Positions 15,826 to 24,979 of a stretch of DNA of 64,000 nucleotides are shown piece by piece. Within the stretch, counting starts at the first letter, position 1; each line of letters starts with the position of its first letter. The notes beneath the pieces were generated by a model. That model saw only the letters and a list, made by a program, of their open reading frames with translations. It ran no database searches and was not told the origin of the DNA. This stretch comes from Fibrobacter sp. GTDB taxonomy: Bacteria; Fibrobacterota; Fibrobacteria; Fibrobacterales; Fibrobacteraceae. Location: positions 1 to 64,000 of the forward strand of contig JAKSID010000001.1 of NCBI GenBank assembly GCA_024399035.1. Reading direction: 5' to 3'. Position numbers and translations under genes: made by a program.

Positions 15826-17825
15826 AAAAAGAAATCGTAGACATCCGCTATGTGGCGAAAATCCTGTTCCTGGTTATTGCCTCGGTAAACCTTGGTCACA
15901 CCTTTGACGTGACTTGGCTAGGCTTACTTTTTGCCACGTATTTTGCAGTGATTGGATACCTGAATGGAACCCGCCGCCGTGAATTTTCTGCTCGCCCAAA
16001 GTACAATAAGATTCCTGCCTACGGCGCCATTGTGCCTTTGGCGCTTTACTGGGTCGTGACTCCCGGTGTAGAAAATGGCGTGAATCCGGTAATGGTTTTC
16101 TTGCCGGGTTTGTATTTGCTTTTCTTGGCTGCGCTTCAGGAACGTAGCCGCGGTAACGGAGGCTTCGAAGCCTTTGTCGCTTTTGATGGCGTGGCCGCAT
16201 TGCTATTCAGCATGTTTGCTGTTCCCAAGGGATGGTCCCCTGTGGGGTTTGCGGGCTTGTTGCTTGCCCTGTTCGCCTACAGCCGTCGCGGAACCGCCTG
16301 GTACAAGTATTTGTTGTTTGTTCTGTTGATTATTCTTCTCAGTGGCATTTCCTATGGTGGCTGGCTTTACTGGCGAGCCCATCGAGGCGAGTATGGTGCC
16401 CGCATGGCCGATGATTACTACCAGCGGGAACGTGTCCTTGGATTTGATCCGGTGAACGCCCTGGGAAGCTTTGGCAGTAATTATCAATCCAAGTACAACA
16501 ATCAGGTTGTGTTGCGAGTCTGGGATTCTATTCCCTCCAAGTATCTAAAGGCCGCCAGCTACGAAAAATATGTGGCTGGTATTTGGAAGCCTCCTGTCAA
16601 GCCTTTAAAGACTTTGATTCCTTCCTACTATCAGGTGGACTACGCTGTTCTTGAAACTTCTGATTCTGTCACTTACAAGGCCCGCCAGGTTTGGATCCAG
16701 TCCACGTTGAAAACCTTCGGCTTTGTCTTTGCTCCTTATGGATCTGTGGGCTTTGCCGCAAAGGATCTTGACTCGCTGCAGTATTTTGCTGGCGGTACCA
16801 TCAAGGGGCTCGATGGAAACGGCAAGCGTTCGGACTGGTACTATTTTACCTGCGATTTTTGTTCTGTTCCCAAATCCCTGTTGGCATATACTGAGGGTGA
16901 TTTGCTGGTTGGTAAGTCCTACGAACCGTTGCTGGATACCATTGTGACTGCCATGGGGCTAGTGCGTCGCGACAGTCTCGATTCTACGCAGATCTTGGAT
17001 TCGACGCGGTCCTTTGACTCCGAAAATCTTCAACGCATTCTTTCGTACTTCAAGGAAAACTTTACTTACTCTCTCAAGGTTCCTGGACTTGGACGTAAGT
17101 TCGGCGGAAAGTCGAATGTATCCCGAGATCCCTTGTCCGTGTTCTGGCACGCCAAGCAGGGTTATTGCGAATACTATGCCACCTTGTCTGTCCTTGCCCT
17201 TCGTCGCGTAGGTATTCCTGCCCGCTATGCTACAGGCTTTGCTAATCCCGAAGTGGTGGAGGGACGGCCTTACGCCATCTTCCGTCGAAAGCATTCCCAT
17301 TCCTGGGTGGAAGCCTTTGTGGATGGTCACTGGGTGATCTTTGATCCTACGCCTCCAATGCTTACGTCTCTCGGTAACGAACCGAATTTGTTTGCCGTAA
17401 AGTGGGAAGGCCTGCAGGGACGTTTTGCTCGTGCAATGCATTTCCTCAAGGAGGGGGAATGGCGTCGTACGGTGGATTCTTGGCAGAACTACACACAAAA
17501 GATTACGGATGGTGTTGCTATTTACGTGGCTCTGGTAATTGCAATCCTCGCCTTTGTGGGGCTTAAGATTCGCAGATACATAAAGGGCCGCCGTCGCAAC
17601 ATCATTACCCCGAAGAATGCCGCCGCTATCGAATGGGCCCGTAGGCTGACCAAGGCTGAACTAACCCTAGCGACCCTGGGTTTCCATCGAGAAGATGGAG
17701 AAACCGTAGGTGCGTTTGTTAAACGATTGCTGAAGGTAAATGTCGTAGACTCTACGTCGAAAGAAAAGTTACAACAGTCCATATCGGTTCTTCAAGACTA
17801 CGAAGAACAAAGATGGATGAAATAG
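15822..17825 (+). CDS. TgpA-like membrane transglutaminase-domain protein
   Basis: 667 aa. Five to six predicted membrane helices (about 10-185), a long extracytoplasmic region, and a transglutaminase-like cysteine-protease fold with all three catalytic residues: C449 (Q-G-Y-C-E-Y-Y), H493 (H-S-H-S-W-V-E-A-F) and D508 (V-I-F-D-P-T-P-P). A final membrane helix lies near 560-580, followed by a short cytoplasmic tail. It overlaps the DUF58 gene by 4 nt, so the two are translationally coupled. In other bacteria this trio sits with MoxR in cell-envelope or stress loci; the substrate is unknown. Confidence 0.88.
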   Translation: MKKEIVDIRYVAKILFLVIASVNLGHTFDVTWLGLLFATYFAVIGYLNGTRRREFSARPKYNKIPAYGAIVPLALYWVVTPGVENGVNPVMVFLPGLYLLFLAALQERSRGNGGFEAFVAFDGVAALLFSMFAVPKGWSPVGFAGLLLALFAYSRRGTAWYKYLLFVLLIILLSGISYGGWLYWRAHRGEYGARMADDYYQRERVLGFDPVNALGSFGSNYQSKYNNQVVLRVWDSIPSKYLKAASYEKYVAGIWKPPVKPLKTLIPSYYQVDYAVLETSDSVTYKARQVWIQSTLKTFGFVFAPYGSVGFAAKDLDSLQYFAGGTIKGLDGNGKRSDWYYFTCDFCSVPKSLLAYTEGDLLVGKSYEPLLDTIVTAMGLVRRDSLDSTQILDSTRSFDSENLQRILSYFKENFTYSLKVPGLGRKFGGKSNVSRDPLSVFWHAKQGYCEYYATLSVLALRRVGIPARYATGFANPEVVEGRPYAIFRRKHSHSWVEAFVDGHWVIFDPTPPMLTSLGNEPNLFAVKWEGLQGRFARAMHFLKEGEWRRTVDSWQNYTQKITDGVAIYVALVIAILAFVGLKIRRYIKGRRRNIITPKNAAAIEWARRLTKAELTLATLGFHREDGETVGAFVKRLLKVNVVDSTSKEKLQQSISVLQDYEEQRWMK

Positions 17826-17833
17826 GAGGAAAC

Positions 17834-19147
17834 ATGAAATATTTATGGAGCTCAATTGCTGTCGCCGCGGTTCTTGTTGCTTGCGGTGAAGAATCTACGA
17901 ATAATGTGTCGAATGCGGAAGATGTAGAATCATCCTCGTCTATATCTAAGGTGGATTCTGTAGAATCTTCTTCTTCAATATCTAAGGTTGATTCTACGGC
18001 AAAGTCTTCGTCAAGTAAAGGAACGAAGTATGAAACAGTTGTTTCCTACGGTGAAATGACTGACCCGCGAGACTCAAAAACATATAAGACCATTACCTTG
18101 AAATATTTTGATGGCAAGGATTCTATAACCAGCGATACCTGGATGGCCGAAGACCTTGCGTACAATGCTGAATATGCCGATCAAGTAATTGTTGAAAATG
18201 ACGTACATCTTTACGGCATGCCTGCTGCAATGGATTCCTTAAAATCTGGCTGCGGATATTGGGATTTGGACAATATTTGGTATTGCGGACTTCCCGAAAA
18301 TTTCCAGGGTATTTGCCCCGACGGGTGGCGTATGCCTTCCTTTAAAGAGGCTAGTCGATTTGCTTCCATACTGAAAGGTAATGGTGATGCCGAAACTGCT
18401 TTTTACCATTCCTCCCGTACGGACGAATGCGAAGATAGTGATTATATCTGGACAAGCACAGAATTGGGCTTTGGTCTTTTTTCTGGATCCGGTGTTCGCA
18501 AAGAATGTGTGAGTTCGTTTGATTACCCTATTGAATCCTTTGCACCGGTTCGTTGTTTGAAGGGCGAGGGTGTTCATGTGGAACCGGTGATTCCCACGCC
18601 TGAGAAATATAAAGGTAATTTTGGGACTTTGACTGATTCTCGCGATGATAAAACTTACAAGACCGTGAAAATTGGTGAACAGACCTGGATGGCCGAGAAC
18701 CTGGACTACTATATGTCCGATTCAACCAGCATTTGCAACGATTTTGACGAGGATTGCTCCAAGTACCACAGGTTTTATACTTGGGAAGCTGCAAAGGAAG
18801 CATGCCCGACAGGATGGCATTTGCCGACAGAGGCTGAATTTACAACATTGAAGAACTTTGTATTGAAGGATTGGCCCGACTATAGTGTGCTGAGCTTGTT
18901 GGGTGAACAATATGGCTGGGAAACTGATACCTATGATGCCTATGGATTTAATGCCAAGTATGATTATTCGCCTTTTGATAATCCTAGAGGTGAATTCACT
19001 TACAAAGGATCCTCTGCATATTGGTCCTCTACCGAAGGTTCTGATGGCTCCAGTGTTAAAGCCCTTTGGCTGCAACTTGATTCCGGTTCCGAAATCGAAA
19101 GCATCGATAAGAACTATTATGCAGGAGTTCGTTGCTTGAAGGACTAA
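17834..19147 (+). CDS. lipoprotein with two FISUMP domains
   Basis: 437 aa. ATG 17834 has an ideal AGGAGG 5 nt upstream, 9 nt after the TgpA-like stop, so it is the last gene of the moxR run. Lipoprotein signal ending V-L-V-A-C-G-E-E, then a repeated serine linker (S-S-S-S-I-S-K-V-D-S twice). Two copies of the Fibrobacter succinogenes major paralogous domain follow (about 80-245 and 255-437): each has D-S/D-K-T-Y-K-T-x-x-x, T-W-M-A-E-D/N-L, C-P-x-G-W-x-x-P and a final V-R-C-L-K. The function of FISUMP domains is unknown; they are exported and expanded in this lineage. Confidence 0.9.
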   Translation: MKYLWSSIAVAAVLVACGEESTNNVSNAEDVESSSSISKVDSVESSSSISKVDSTAKSSSSKGTKYETVVSYGEMTDPRDSKTYKTITLKYFDGKDSITSDTWMAEDLAYNAEYADQVIVENDVHLYGMPAAMDSLKSGCGYWDLDNIWYCGLPENFQGICPDGWRMPSFKEASRFASILKGNGDAETAFYHSSRTDECEDSDYIWTSTELGFGLFSGSGVRKECVSSFDYPIESFAPVRCLKGEGVHVEPVIPTPEKYKGNFGTLTDSRDDKTYKTVKIGEQTWMAENLDYYMSDSTSICNDFDEDCSKYHRFYTWEAAKEACPTGWHLPTEAEFTTLKNFVLKDWPDYSVLSLLGEQYGWETDTYDAYGFNAKYDYSPFDNPRGEFTYKGSSAYWSSTEGSDGSSVKALWLQLDSGSEIESIDKNYYAGVRCLKD

Positions 19148-19173
19148 AAAATCCTGTTGCAAAAATGGTAATA

Positions 19174-19208
19174 AAAGAAACCCGAACCATGATGGTCCGG
19201 GTTTTCTT
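19174..19208. terminator. terminator between FISUMP gene and putP
   Basis: Hairpin CCCG-A-ACCAT / ATGGT-C-CGGG (19181-19201) with A-rich 5' and T-rich 3' flanks. It lies between convergent genes and can work on both strands. Confidence 0.75.
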
Positions 19209-19273
19209 GTTTAAAATTCTCGTCAATTACAAACTATAAATCGTAATTCATAATTCATAATTGCGCGAAGCGC

Positions 19274-20815
19274 TTACAGCTTCATGTCGGAAAGGCGGGT
19301 GTGTTCCACAGCGTCGAATTCGTCCTGGATTTCCTTGGACGGAGCCTTGGTCAGGAGGCTAACCACGATGATGGTGATCATGCTGAATACGAAACCCGGA
19401 ACCAGTTCGTAAATCTGGAAGATTTCGCCTTCGAGGCCGGAGAGGTAGAACTTCCAGACGAAGGTGGTGATACCGCCAACCAGCATACCGGCAACGGCTG
19501 CGGGCAGGGTGGTGCGCTTCCAGAAGAGGGCCAACAGAACCAGCGGACCGAAGGTTGCACCGAAGCCACCCCAGGCGAAGCTGACCAGACTCATGACCAC
19601 GTCAAGGAAGCTCTTGCCTTCCTTAGCGGCACCAGCGGAAGGTGCGCCCTGGAGTGCCACGAGAACAGCGATAATAGCGATAACGGCAACCACAACGCGG
19701 CTCACCCACATCAGTTCCTTGTTGGAGGCGTTCTTGCGGAAGAGGTGCTTGTACATGTCGTTACTGAAAGCGGAAGCAGAAACCAGGAGCTGGGAGTCTG
19801 CGGTACTCATGATAGCGGCGAGAATGGCGGCCATGAGGATAGAGGCGATAGCCGGATGGCAGAGGGCCTGGCAGAGGACCATGAAGATTCTTTCAGGGTC
19901 CTGGACAGTGAGACCGTTAGCGCTTACATAATAGCGGCCAAGGAGACCGATCATGATCACAGCACCGAGGCAGATGATGACCCAAGTCATGGCGATGCGG
20001 CGAGAATGCTTGATTTCTTCAGCGTTCTTGATGGACATGAAACGGACCAGGATGTGGGGCATACCGAAGTAGCCGAGACCCCAGGCCAGGCTGGAAATCA
20101 GGGAGATGAAACCGATGGCCTTGCCGGTAGAGGCGTTGGTGAAGAGGCTCATGAGGTAGGGATTCTGTACGTTCACTGCATCCATGGTTGCAGCGAAGCC
20201 GCCACCGGAAACGCAGATGATGGTGGGAATCACCAGCACGGCAATGAGCATCATGGAAGCCTGGATGAAGTCGGTCCAGCAAACAGCGAAGAAGCCGCCC
20301 ATGAAGGTGTAGCTCACAACAACCACGGCGCCAATGATAAGGCCGGTGGTGTAGTCCAGGCCGAAGATGGTACCGAAGAGCTTTGCGGAAGCTACAAAGC
20401 CGGACACGGTGTAGAACAGGAAGAATGCCAAGATGAAGAAGGAAGCGATAACGCGGATAATGCCCTTGTTGTCGCGGAAACGGTTGGAGAGGAAGTCGGG
20501 GAGAGTAATGGAGTCGCCGCAGAAGTGAGAGTACTTACGGAGACGACGGCCCACGATTTTCCAGTTGAAATAAGTACCGATCACAAGACCGATACCGATC
20601 CAAGCTTCGGAGAAACCGCTGAGGTAGATAGCGCCGGGAAGACCCATGAGCATCCAGCCACTCATATCGGAAGCCTGGGCGGACATAGCCACTACCCACT
20701 TGTTCATGCCACGGTCGCCCAGGTAGTAGGCGTTGAGGCTGTTTGCCTTGCGAGAGAAGTAGGCACCGATGCCTAACATCATCAACAAGTAAAGAATAAA
20801 GACAACTACGGTCAT
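19274..20815 (-). CDS. putP: sodium/proline symporter (SSS family, PutP-like)
   Basis: 513 aa with about 13 hydrophobic segments, the expected size for the solute:sodium symporter family. N-terminal Y-Y-L-G-D-R-G-M-N-K-W-V-V-A-M-S-A-Q-A-S-D-M-S-G-W is typical of PutP (Na-site region), and G-G-F-x-A-V-x-W-T-D-F-x-Q is also present. Proline is the best substrate guess, but related members carry other amino acids, pantothenate or sugars. It is transcribed alone, divergently from trmO across a 92-bp gap. Confidence 0.85.
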   Translation of the reverse strand: MTVVVFILYLLMMLGIGAYFSRKANSLNAYYLGDRGMNKWVVAMSAQASDMSGWMLMGLPGAIYLSGFSEAWIGIGLVIGTYFNWKIVGRRLRKYSHFCGDSITLPDFLSNRFRDNKGIIRVIASFFILAFFLFYTVSGFVASAKLFGTIFGLDYTTGLIIGAVVVVSYTFMGGFFAVCWTDFIQASMMLIAVLVIPTIICVSGGGFAATMDAVNVQNPYLMSLFTNASTGKAIGFISLISSLAWGLGYFGMPHILVRFMSIKNAEEIKHSRRIAMTWVIICLGAVIMIGLLGRYYVSANGLTVQDPERIFMVLCQALCHPAIASILMAAILAAIMSTADSQLLVSASAFSNDMYKHLFRKNASNKELMWVSRVVVAVIAIIAVLVALQGAPSAGAAKEGKSFLDVVMSLVSFAWGGFGATFGPLVLLALFWKRTTLPAAVAGMLVGGITTFVWKFYLSGLEGEIFQIYELVPGFVFSMITIIVVSLLTKAPSKEIQDEFDAVEHTRLSDMKL

Positions 20816-20907
20816 TTGTTCCTCTTCTTTGTTACGGCGGCTTTAAAAAGACCGGCCTGTGTTAATCTAATCCGTGGGTGAAGATAGAAATTTCTATATA
20901 GTTCGTT

Positions 20908-21639
20908 GTGAACGAATCCTTTGAAACACCATCTGTTTACCCTTTCAAGGTCATCGGAAAAATCAAGAGCGATTTTCCCGACAAGTTCGGCATTCCCCGC
21001 CAGTCGGGATTGCTTAAGAACTTGCGTTCCGCTATCCGTTTCGAACCGGAGTTCCGCGTGGCCGACGCCCTGCGAGGCCTGGAGGGCTTTAGCCATCTCT
21101 GGATCCTCTGGATTTTTTCAGAAAATGTAAGACCCGACGAAAACGGAAACAATCGCTGGAGCCCCACCGTGCGCCCGCCCCGCCTTGGGGGCAACAAGCG
21201 CCTGGGCGTGTTCGCTACCCGCAGCAGTTTCCGCCCCAATCCTCTGGCTATGAGCTGCGTCAAGATAGAGGAAATCCACCTGAATACTGTGGACGGGGAT
21301 TATAACGGCCCGGAGATTGTTGTCAGCGGCGCCGATCTTATGGACGGCACACCTATTGTGGATATCAAGCCCTACTTGCCCTACGCGGATTCTCAGCCCG
21401 ACGCCTTGGGCGGTTTCGCCGAGAAAGCTCGGGAGAAGTCCCTGCAGGTGGTGTTCCCCGAGGCGGTGAAATTTCCGCCCGAAAAGCTAGACGCACTTAT
21501 AGAGCTTCTTTCAGAAGACCCGCGCCCCGCTTACCAGAGGGACCCCGAGCGTGTCTACGGTTTCAAGTTCGCAGGCTTCGAAGTCAAATTCCAAGTCGTT
21601 GGCGACGTTCTCACGGTTACCGACCTGATCCGCCTTTAG
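20908..21639 (+). CDS. trmO: tRNA t6A37 methyltransferase TrmO (TsaA-like)
   Basis: 243 aa. N6-methylates threonylcarbamoyl-adenosine 37 in tRNA using S-adenosylmethionine. Motifs: F-G-I-P-R-Q-S-G-L, L-E-G-F-S-H-L-W-I-L-W, R-P-P-R-L-G-G-N-K-R-L-G-V-F-A-T-R-S-S-F-R-P-N-P-L and D-L-M-D-G-T-P-I-V-D-I-K-P-Y. The start is GTG at 20908; no other in-frame start lies before the conserved P-F-K-V-I-G-K-I. The C-terminal part (about 175-243) matches the usual extension of bacterial TrmO. Confidence 0.9.
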   Translation: MNESFETPSVYPFKVIGKIKSDFPDKFGIPRQSGLLKNLRSAIRFEPEFRVADALRGLEGFSHLWILWIFSENVRPDENGNNRWSPTVRPPRLGGNKRLGVFATRSSFRPNPLAMSCVKIEEIHLNTVDGDYNGPEIVVSGADLMDGTPIVDIKPYLPYADSQPDALGGFAEKAREKSLQVVFPEAVKFPPEKLDALIELLSEDPRPAYQRDPERVYGFKFAGFEVKFQVVGDVLTVTDLIRL

Positions 21640-21718
21640 CGCGACGTTTAAAAAGCCCCCAAGAAAAAATCTTGGAGGACTTTTGTTCGTTAGGAGTAAG
21701 TTTTTTAGCGCCGGCGCG

Positions 21719-21783
21719 GTGTCCGGCTGCGTTTTTGCGCGGTTTAGTGTCCGGCTGCGTTTTTGCGCGGTTTAGTGTCCGGC
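21719..21783. repeat. 28-bp tandem repeat, 2.3 copies
   Basis: Two perfect 28-bp units (21719-21746, 21747-21774) beginning GTGTCCGGCTGCG and a third partial copy GTGTCCGGC (21775-21783), ending 4 nt before the CE6 stop codon. A weak hairpin/terminator (CCAAGA/TCTTGG, about 21653-21680) after trmO precedes it. Confidence 0.85.
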
Positions 21784-21787
21784 AGAT

Positions 21788-22993
21788 TTATTTGTTCACG
21801 TGCAGCGGCACAGTTTTGCTTAAGCCTGCACCCTGAATGCGCACAATGTAGTTGCCGGCGGGTAACTTCTGGCGGCAAAGCTGCAATGCCTCGGCGTAGC
21901 CTGCGTGCGCATGGTTGAATCTTGCCACTTCCTGACCCAGGGAGGAGTAAACCTCAACCAGCCTGATGTCTGTAATGCCGCCCAGAGAAAGCTCTAGGGA
22001 CTGGATTGCAGAAGACGACAAAGCATCCTGGCTAGAGGAGCTGGAGACGGTCGCGATATCACTACTAGAAGTAGGCGCGACAACACTGCTGCTGCTGGAC
22101 GCCGGCGCTTGAACAGAACTGGAGGATTCTGCAACTGCGGTGATAGGGCCGATGGCCTTCAGCATCTGCTTTGCGTATTCCTTTCCCAGGGTGCGGTAGC
22201 CGGCTGCGTCAAAGTGGACGTTCTGGCCGTCCTGCAGCATGCCGGTGATTCCCTGTGCCGAGGCTACATAGAAGTTCTTGGACTGCTGGGGCAACTGGGC
22301 GATAATGCTGTTCATGCCCTTGCAGCTGCCGTTAGGATGCACTTCGCCAGCGACGAGGGGCGTGTTGGCGTCCAGACCAAGGTCTTTCACCAGGTTGTCG
22401 TAAATGCCCTTGACTCGGCTGGGCCAGTTGTTCTGACCGCTATTGGTTTCGCCCTGATGCAACAGAATTCCCTTGATAACGCCTTCTTGCTGGGCGGCCT
22501 TTGCCAGATCAACAAGACGACCATAGGGATTTCCGCCGTAGTTATTGATTCTGCTGGTCATCCAGGATTGTGCAGAACTAACGTAGCTCTTGTAGTTATC
22601 TTTTTCGAAAAGCTGGATGTCGCAACCGGCCACTGCAACGACAATCACGCCGATGCGTACGCCTTCAGGTGCGGATTCCACCATGGAACGTCCGAAATAG
22701 TCTGCAGGGCCAAGTTTTCCGTCGCAGCTTGCCAGAGGCGGGACTGCATCGTACCAAGAACCCTTGGTTCTGTTGGCGCAGTAGCCATTGTCGCCGGACC
22801 ACATGACCTGGAATCGGGAATCCACGGTCTTGTCTTGTTGCTCAATGGTTCCTTGTCCTTCCATGTTGGATTGGCCAAAGGCGAGGTAAATGTGAAAATT
22901 GGGGTCTGGGGCTGCGAAACTTGCCGTTGCAAGTGCTGCCGAGACTATAACCGAAAGGACAAGAGCCTTTCCGGTTCTCTTCTTGTAATCCAT
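21788..22993 (-). CDS. carbohydrate esterase family 6 acetyl-xylan esterase
   Basis: 401 aa from ATG 22993, which has GGAG 7 nt upstream. Signal peptide ending A-S-F-A-A-P-D. SGNH-like SASA domain: nucleophile S42 in F-G-Q-S-N-M-E-G, H-Q-G-E-T-N-S-G in the middle, and V-H-F-D-A-A-G-Y carrying the late Asp/His. Predicted to deacetylate xylan outside the cell. A long serine/alanine linker (about 285-330) joins the shared C-terminal module (V-Y-S-S-L-G-Q-E-V...G-N-Y-I-V-R-I-Q). A perfect 16-nt dyad lies in its leader. Confidence 0.85.
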   Translation of the reverse strand: MDYKKRTGKALVLSVIVSAALATASFAAPDPNFHIYLAFGQSNMEGQGTIEQQDKTVDSRFQVMWSGDNGYCANRTKGSWYDAVPPLASCDGKLGPADYFGRSMVESAPEGVRIGVIVVAVAGCDIQLFEKDNYKSYVSSAQSWMTSRINNYGGNPYGRLVDLAKAAQQEGVIKGILLHQGETNSGQNNWPSRVKGIYDNLVKDLGLDANTPLVAGEVHPNGSCKGMNSIIAQLPQQSKNFYVASAQGITGMLQDGQNVHFDAAGYRTLGKEYAKQMLKAIGPITAVAESSSSVQAPASSSSSVVAPTSSSDIATVSSSSSQDALSSSAIQSLELSLGGITDIRLVEVYSSLGQEVARFNHAHAGYAEALQLCRQKLPAGNYIVRIQGAGLSKTVPLHVNK

Positions 22994-23011
22994 GATTGTT
23001 CTCCAAAAACA

Positions 23012-23027
23012 GGTGGAACATTCCACC
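23012..23027 (-). promoter_or_regulatory. inverted repeat in CE6 leader
   Basis: GGTGGAA-CA-TTCCACC, a perfect 7-bp dyad with a 2-nt centre, 19 nt before the CE6 start codon. Such short spacing suits a protein operator better than an RNA hairpin. Confidence 0.45.
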
Positions 23028-23203
23028 AAACACGTTTTAAAAATACGTCGCTTTTTGGGGATAAATCATTTGGACAACGATTTATGTTGTTGCTTTTTAC
23101 AACAAAACCGCTTATTTAGGCGAATTTGCGTAAAATAATTTCAATAACAAGCCCATGTTTTAAAGTTTTTCTTATATTCCGTAGAAAATAACGAGGTTTT
23201 ATA

Positions 23204-23734
23204 ATGAAAAAGATTTCTCTGGCTCTTGCAATTGCTGGTCTTGGTGCTGCAGCTTTGATGTGCGCTTGCACCGATAGTGGCACCAGCGCAAAGAAACCCA
23301 CCAAGGCTCAGGAATGTGCCAATGGTCTTACCACCGAATGCTTGATCGGTACTTGGAATGTGAATGGCTTTGCAAATCGTACCACTGGCGAAATGAACCC
23401 GACCATCGACTATTCTGCCAATCCGGGTAAGCTTACCTTCGATGAAAACGGCAAATATGAGTTTAGTGTTCCTGCTGGCGTAACCAACCCCTCGGTTACC
23501 GCTTGTAACCCGGTTTATGGTACATATTCCGTGGATGCAGGTTCTTTGACCCTTAAGGGTACTGTTCGCAACGAATGCTTGGCAAAAAACACCTACGTTG
23601 GTACACCCAAGCTTGAAGTTGGTGATGCCACTGTCAAGTTGACTTTGGATACCTTGTACTTTATGTTTAACGTTACCGACGAATCCGCTAACCGCGTTGG
23701 ATTTGGCGAAACTTTCTCCATTAGCGCTCAGTAA
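23204..23734 (+). CDS. hypothetical lipoprotein
   Basis: 176 aa, lipoprotein signal A-A-A-L-M-C-A-C with the second Cys as likely lipid site, then T-D-S-G. The body has L-I-G-T-W-N-V-N-G, F-D-E-N-G-K-Y-E-F and G-T-Y-S-V-D-A-G-S-L-T-L, which resembles a small lipocalin-like beta-barrel (as in Bacteroidota lipocalin-like proteins). The ligand is unknown. TATATT at 23173-23178 is a possible -10 box. A terminator follows. Confidence 0.75.
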   Translation: MKKISLALAIAGLGAAALMCACTDSGTSAKKPTKAQECANGLTTECLIGTWNVNGFANRTTGEMNPTIDYSANPGKLTFDENGKYEFSVPAGVTNPSVTACNPVYGTYSVDAGSLTLKGTVRNECLAKNTYVGTPKLEVGDATVKLTLDTLYFMFNVTDESANRVGFGETFSISAQ

Positions 23735-23767
23735 TTTTACTGCGTTCTAAAAAGGTCAAGACCTTAA

Positions 23768-23802
23768 AACGAAAACCCTGGTTGTTGAACCAGGGCTTTT
23801 TT
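23768..23802. terminator. bidirectional terminator
   Basis: CCCTGG-N8-CCAGGG (23776-23795) flanked by AAAA and TTTTTT, between two convergent genes. Confidence 0.85.
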
Positions 23803-23850
23803 GTTTTCTTAATTCGCGACTAATTTGATCTGAAACGTCAAAACGTGAGA

Positions 23851-24903
23851 TTATTGGACACCGCCATCGTAGACTGTGCCGTCTGCCATTACCTTGTCGT
23901 TCATACCCTTGATTGCGGCATAGCGAAGTTCGTTTTTGTCGTTGATGATGATTGCAAGACCTGCCAGGAAGTTTAACCATTTCAGGGAGTTGGGGTCGTG
24001 AAGCTTGATGTCAATTTTCTTTTCGGTTGCCCAAATGGTAAGAGGAGTCAAAACCTGGTCATGGGAGGCAGCCAGAGTGTACTTAGGCATAGCACTGTAG
24101 TCCGTAATGATGAGCTTGAGAAACTCTTCGCTACGTTCCTTCAAATCGTAGAACGCGTCTGCGTAAGTACCGTCGTAAGCCCATGCGGTAATTGCGGGAT
24201 TAGGGCTGCTTTTAATCGTACCGGTGGTGTCGGCTTCCTGGTATGCTTTAAGGATGTCCTTGTCCTTTACATACCATCCATCTTTGAGCTGAGTCAAAGT
24301 GTCTGCCTTGAATTCTGGGCAGTTGACCACAACTTGATCGTTCTCGTCGTAGCTTGCAACACATGCAGCGTCTCCGCGACCGGTGGCAATTCCGGCTGCA
24401 GTCTGGTAGGTTCTGAGCATTCCGGAGAAGATGTATTTAAACTGTCCGTCGCCTACCATTTTTTGTCCAGCGGCAACAGACGCTTCGTAGCCTTCCATCA
24501 GCAAGGGTGTTTCGCCAGAGTAGTTGTTTAAATCACGGTCGGCATGGCGGACGATGAAAACAACCTTTTCGTTGCACTGGATATTCTTATAGACTTCGCC
24601 GATGTCGTTGAACTTGTCCTGGGGGAACGCAACAGGGGAGGGTACCTGGCCAGCGGCACAACCGTTGCTTGTTTCGGTTGCAGGTTCGCCGATGCTGGAA
24701 CTAGAGCTGGGGCTGGAACTAGAGTTGGAGACAACGCCTTCGCTTACCGGGGGCGTTGCAATAGAGCTAGAAGAAACTGCAGCCGGGTTTTCATCGACGG
24801 GGCTTGCGGAATTGGATTCTTCTCCACAGGCGGTAAGGCCGAATGCTGCGGCCATGGTCAGTGCTGCCGCTACGGATTTATATGCGAAAATCTTGGACTT
24901 CAT
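23851..24903 (-). CDS. histidine phosphatase superfamily lipoprotein, serine-stalk paralogue
   Basis: 350 aa, lipoprotein signal F-G-L-T-A-C26-G-E-E. Residues about 40-75 are a serine stalk. The catalytic domain starts near 95 with V-V-F-I-V-R-H120-A-D-R-D, has M-L-R-T-Y-Q-T-A in the position of the second conserved Arg, and A-A-S-H-D-Q-V-L supplies the late His. W-Y-V-K-D and Y-A-D-A-F also match the protein at 6624-7697, so they are paralogues with different stalks. A surface phosphatase of unknown substrate; phytate or sugar phosphates are possible but unproven. Confidence 0.8.
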   Translation of the reverse strand: MKSKIFAYKSVAAALTMAAAFGLTACGEESNSASPVDENPAAVSSSSIATPPVSEGVVSNSSSSPSSSSSIGEPATETSNGCAAGQVPSPVAFPQDKFNDIGEVYKNIQCNEKVVFIVRHADRDLNNYSGETPLLMEGYEASVAAGQKMVGDGQFKYIFSGMLRTYQTAAGIATGRGDAACVASYDENDQVVVNCPEFKADTLTQLKDGWYVKDKDILKAYQEADTTGTIKSSPNPAITAWAYDGTYADAFYDLKERSEEFLKLIITDYSAMPKYTLAASHDQVLTPLTIWATEKKIDIKLHDPNSLKWLNFLAGLAIIINDKNELRYAAIKGMNDKVMADGTVYDGGVQ

Positions 24904-24979
24904 AGGTCGTTCCTTATATTACGCCCTTTAATATAAATATTGAAGCCCCGAAGATGTTGTAAACTAATGTTAAAGGGGG

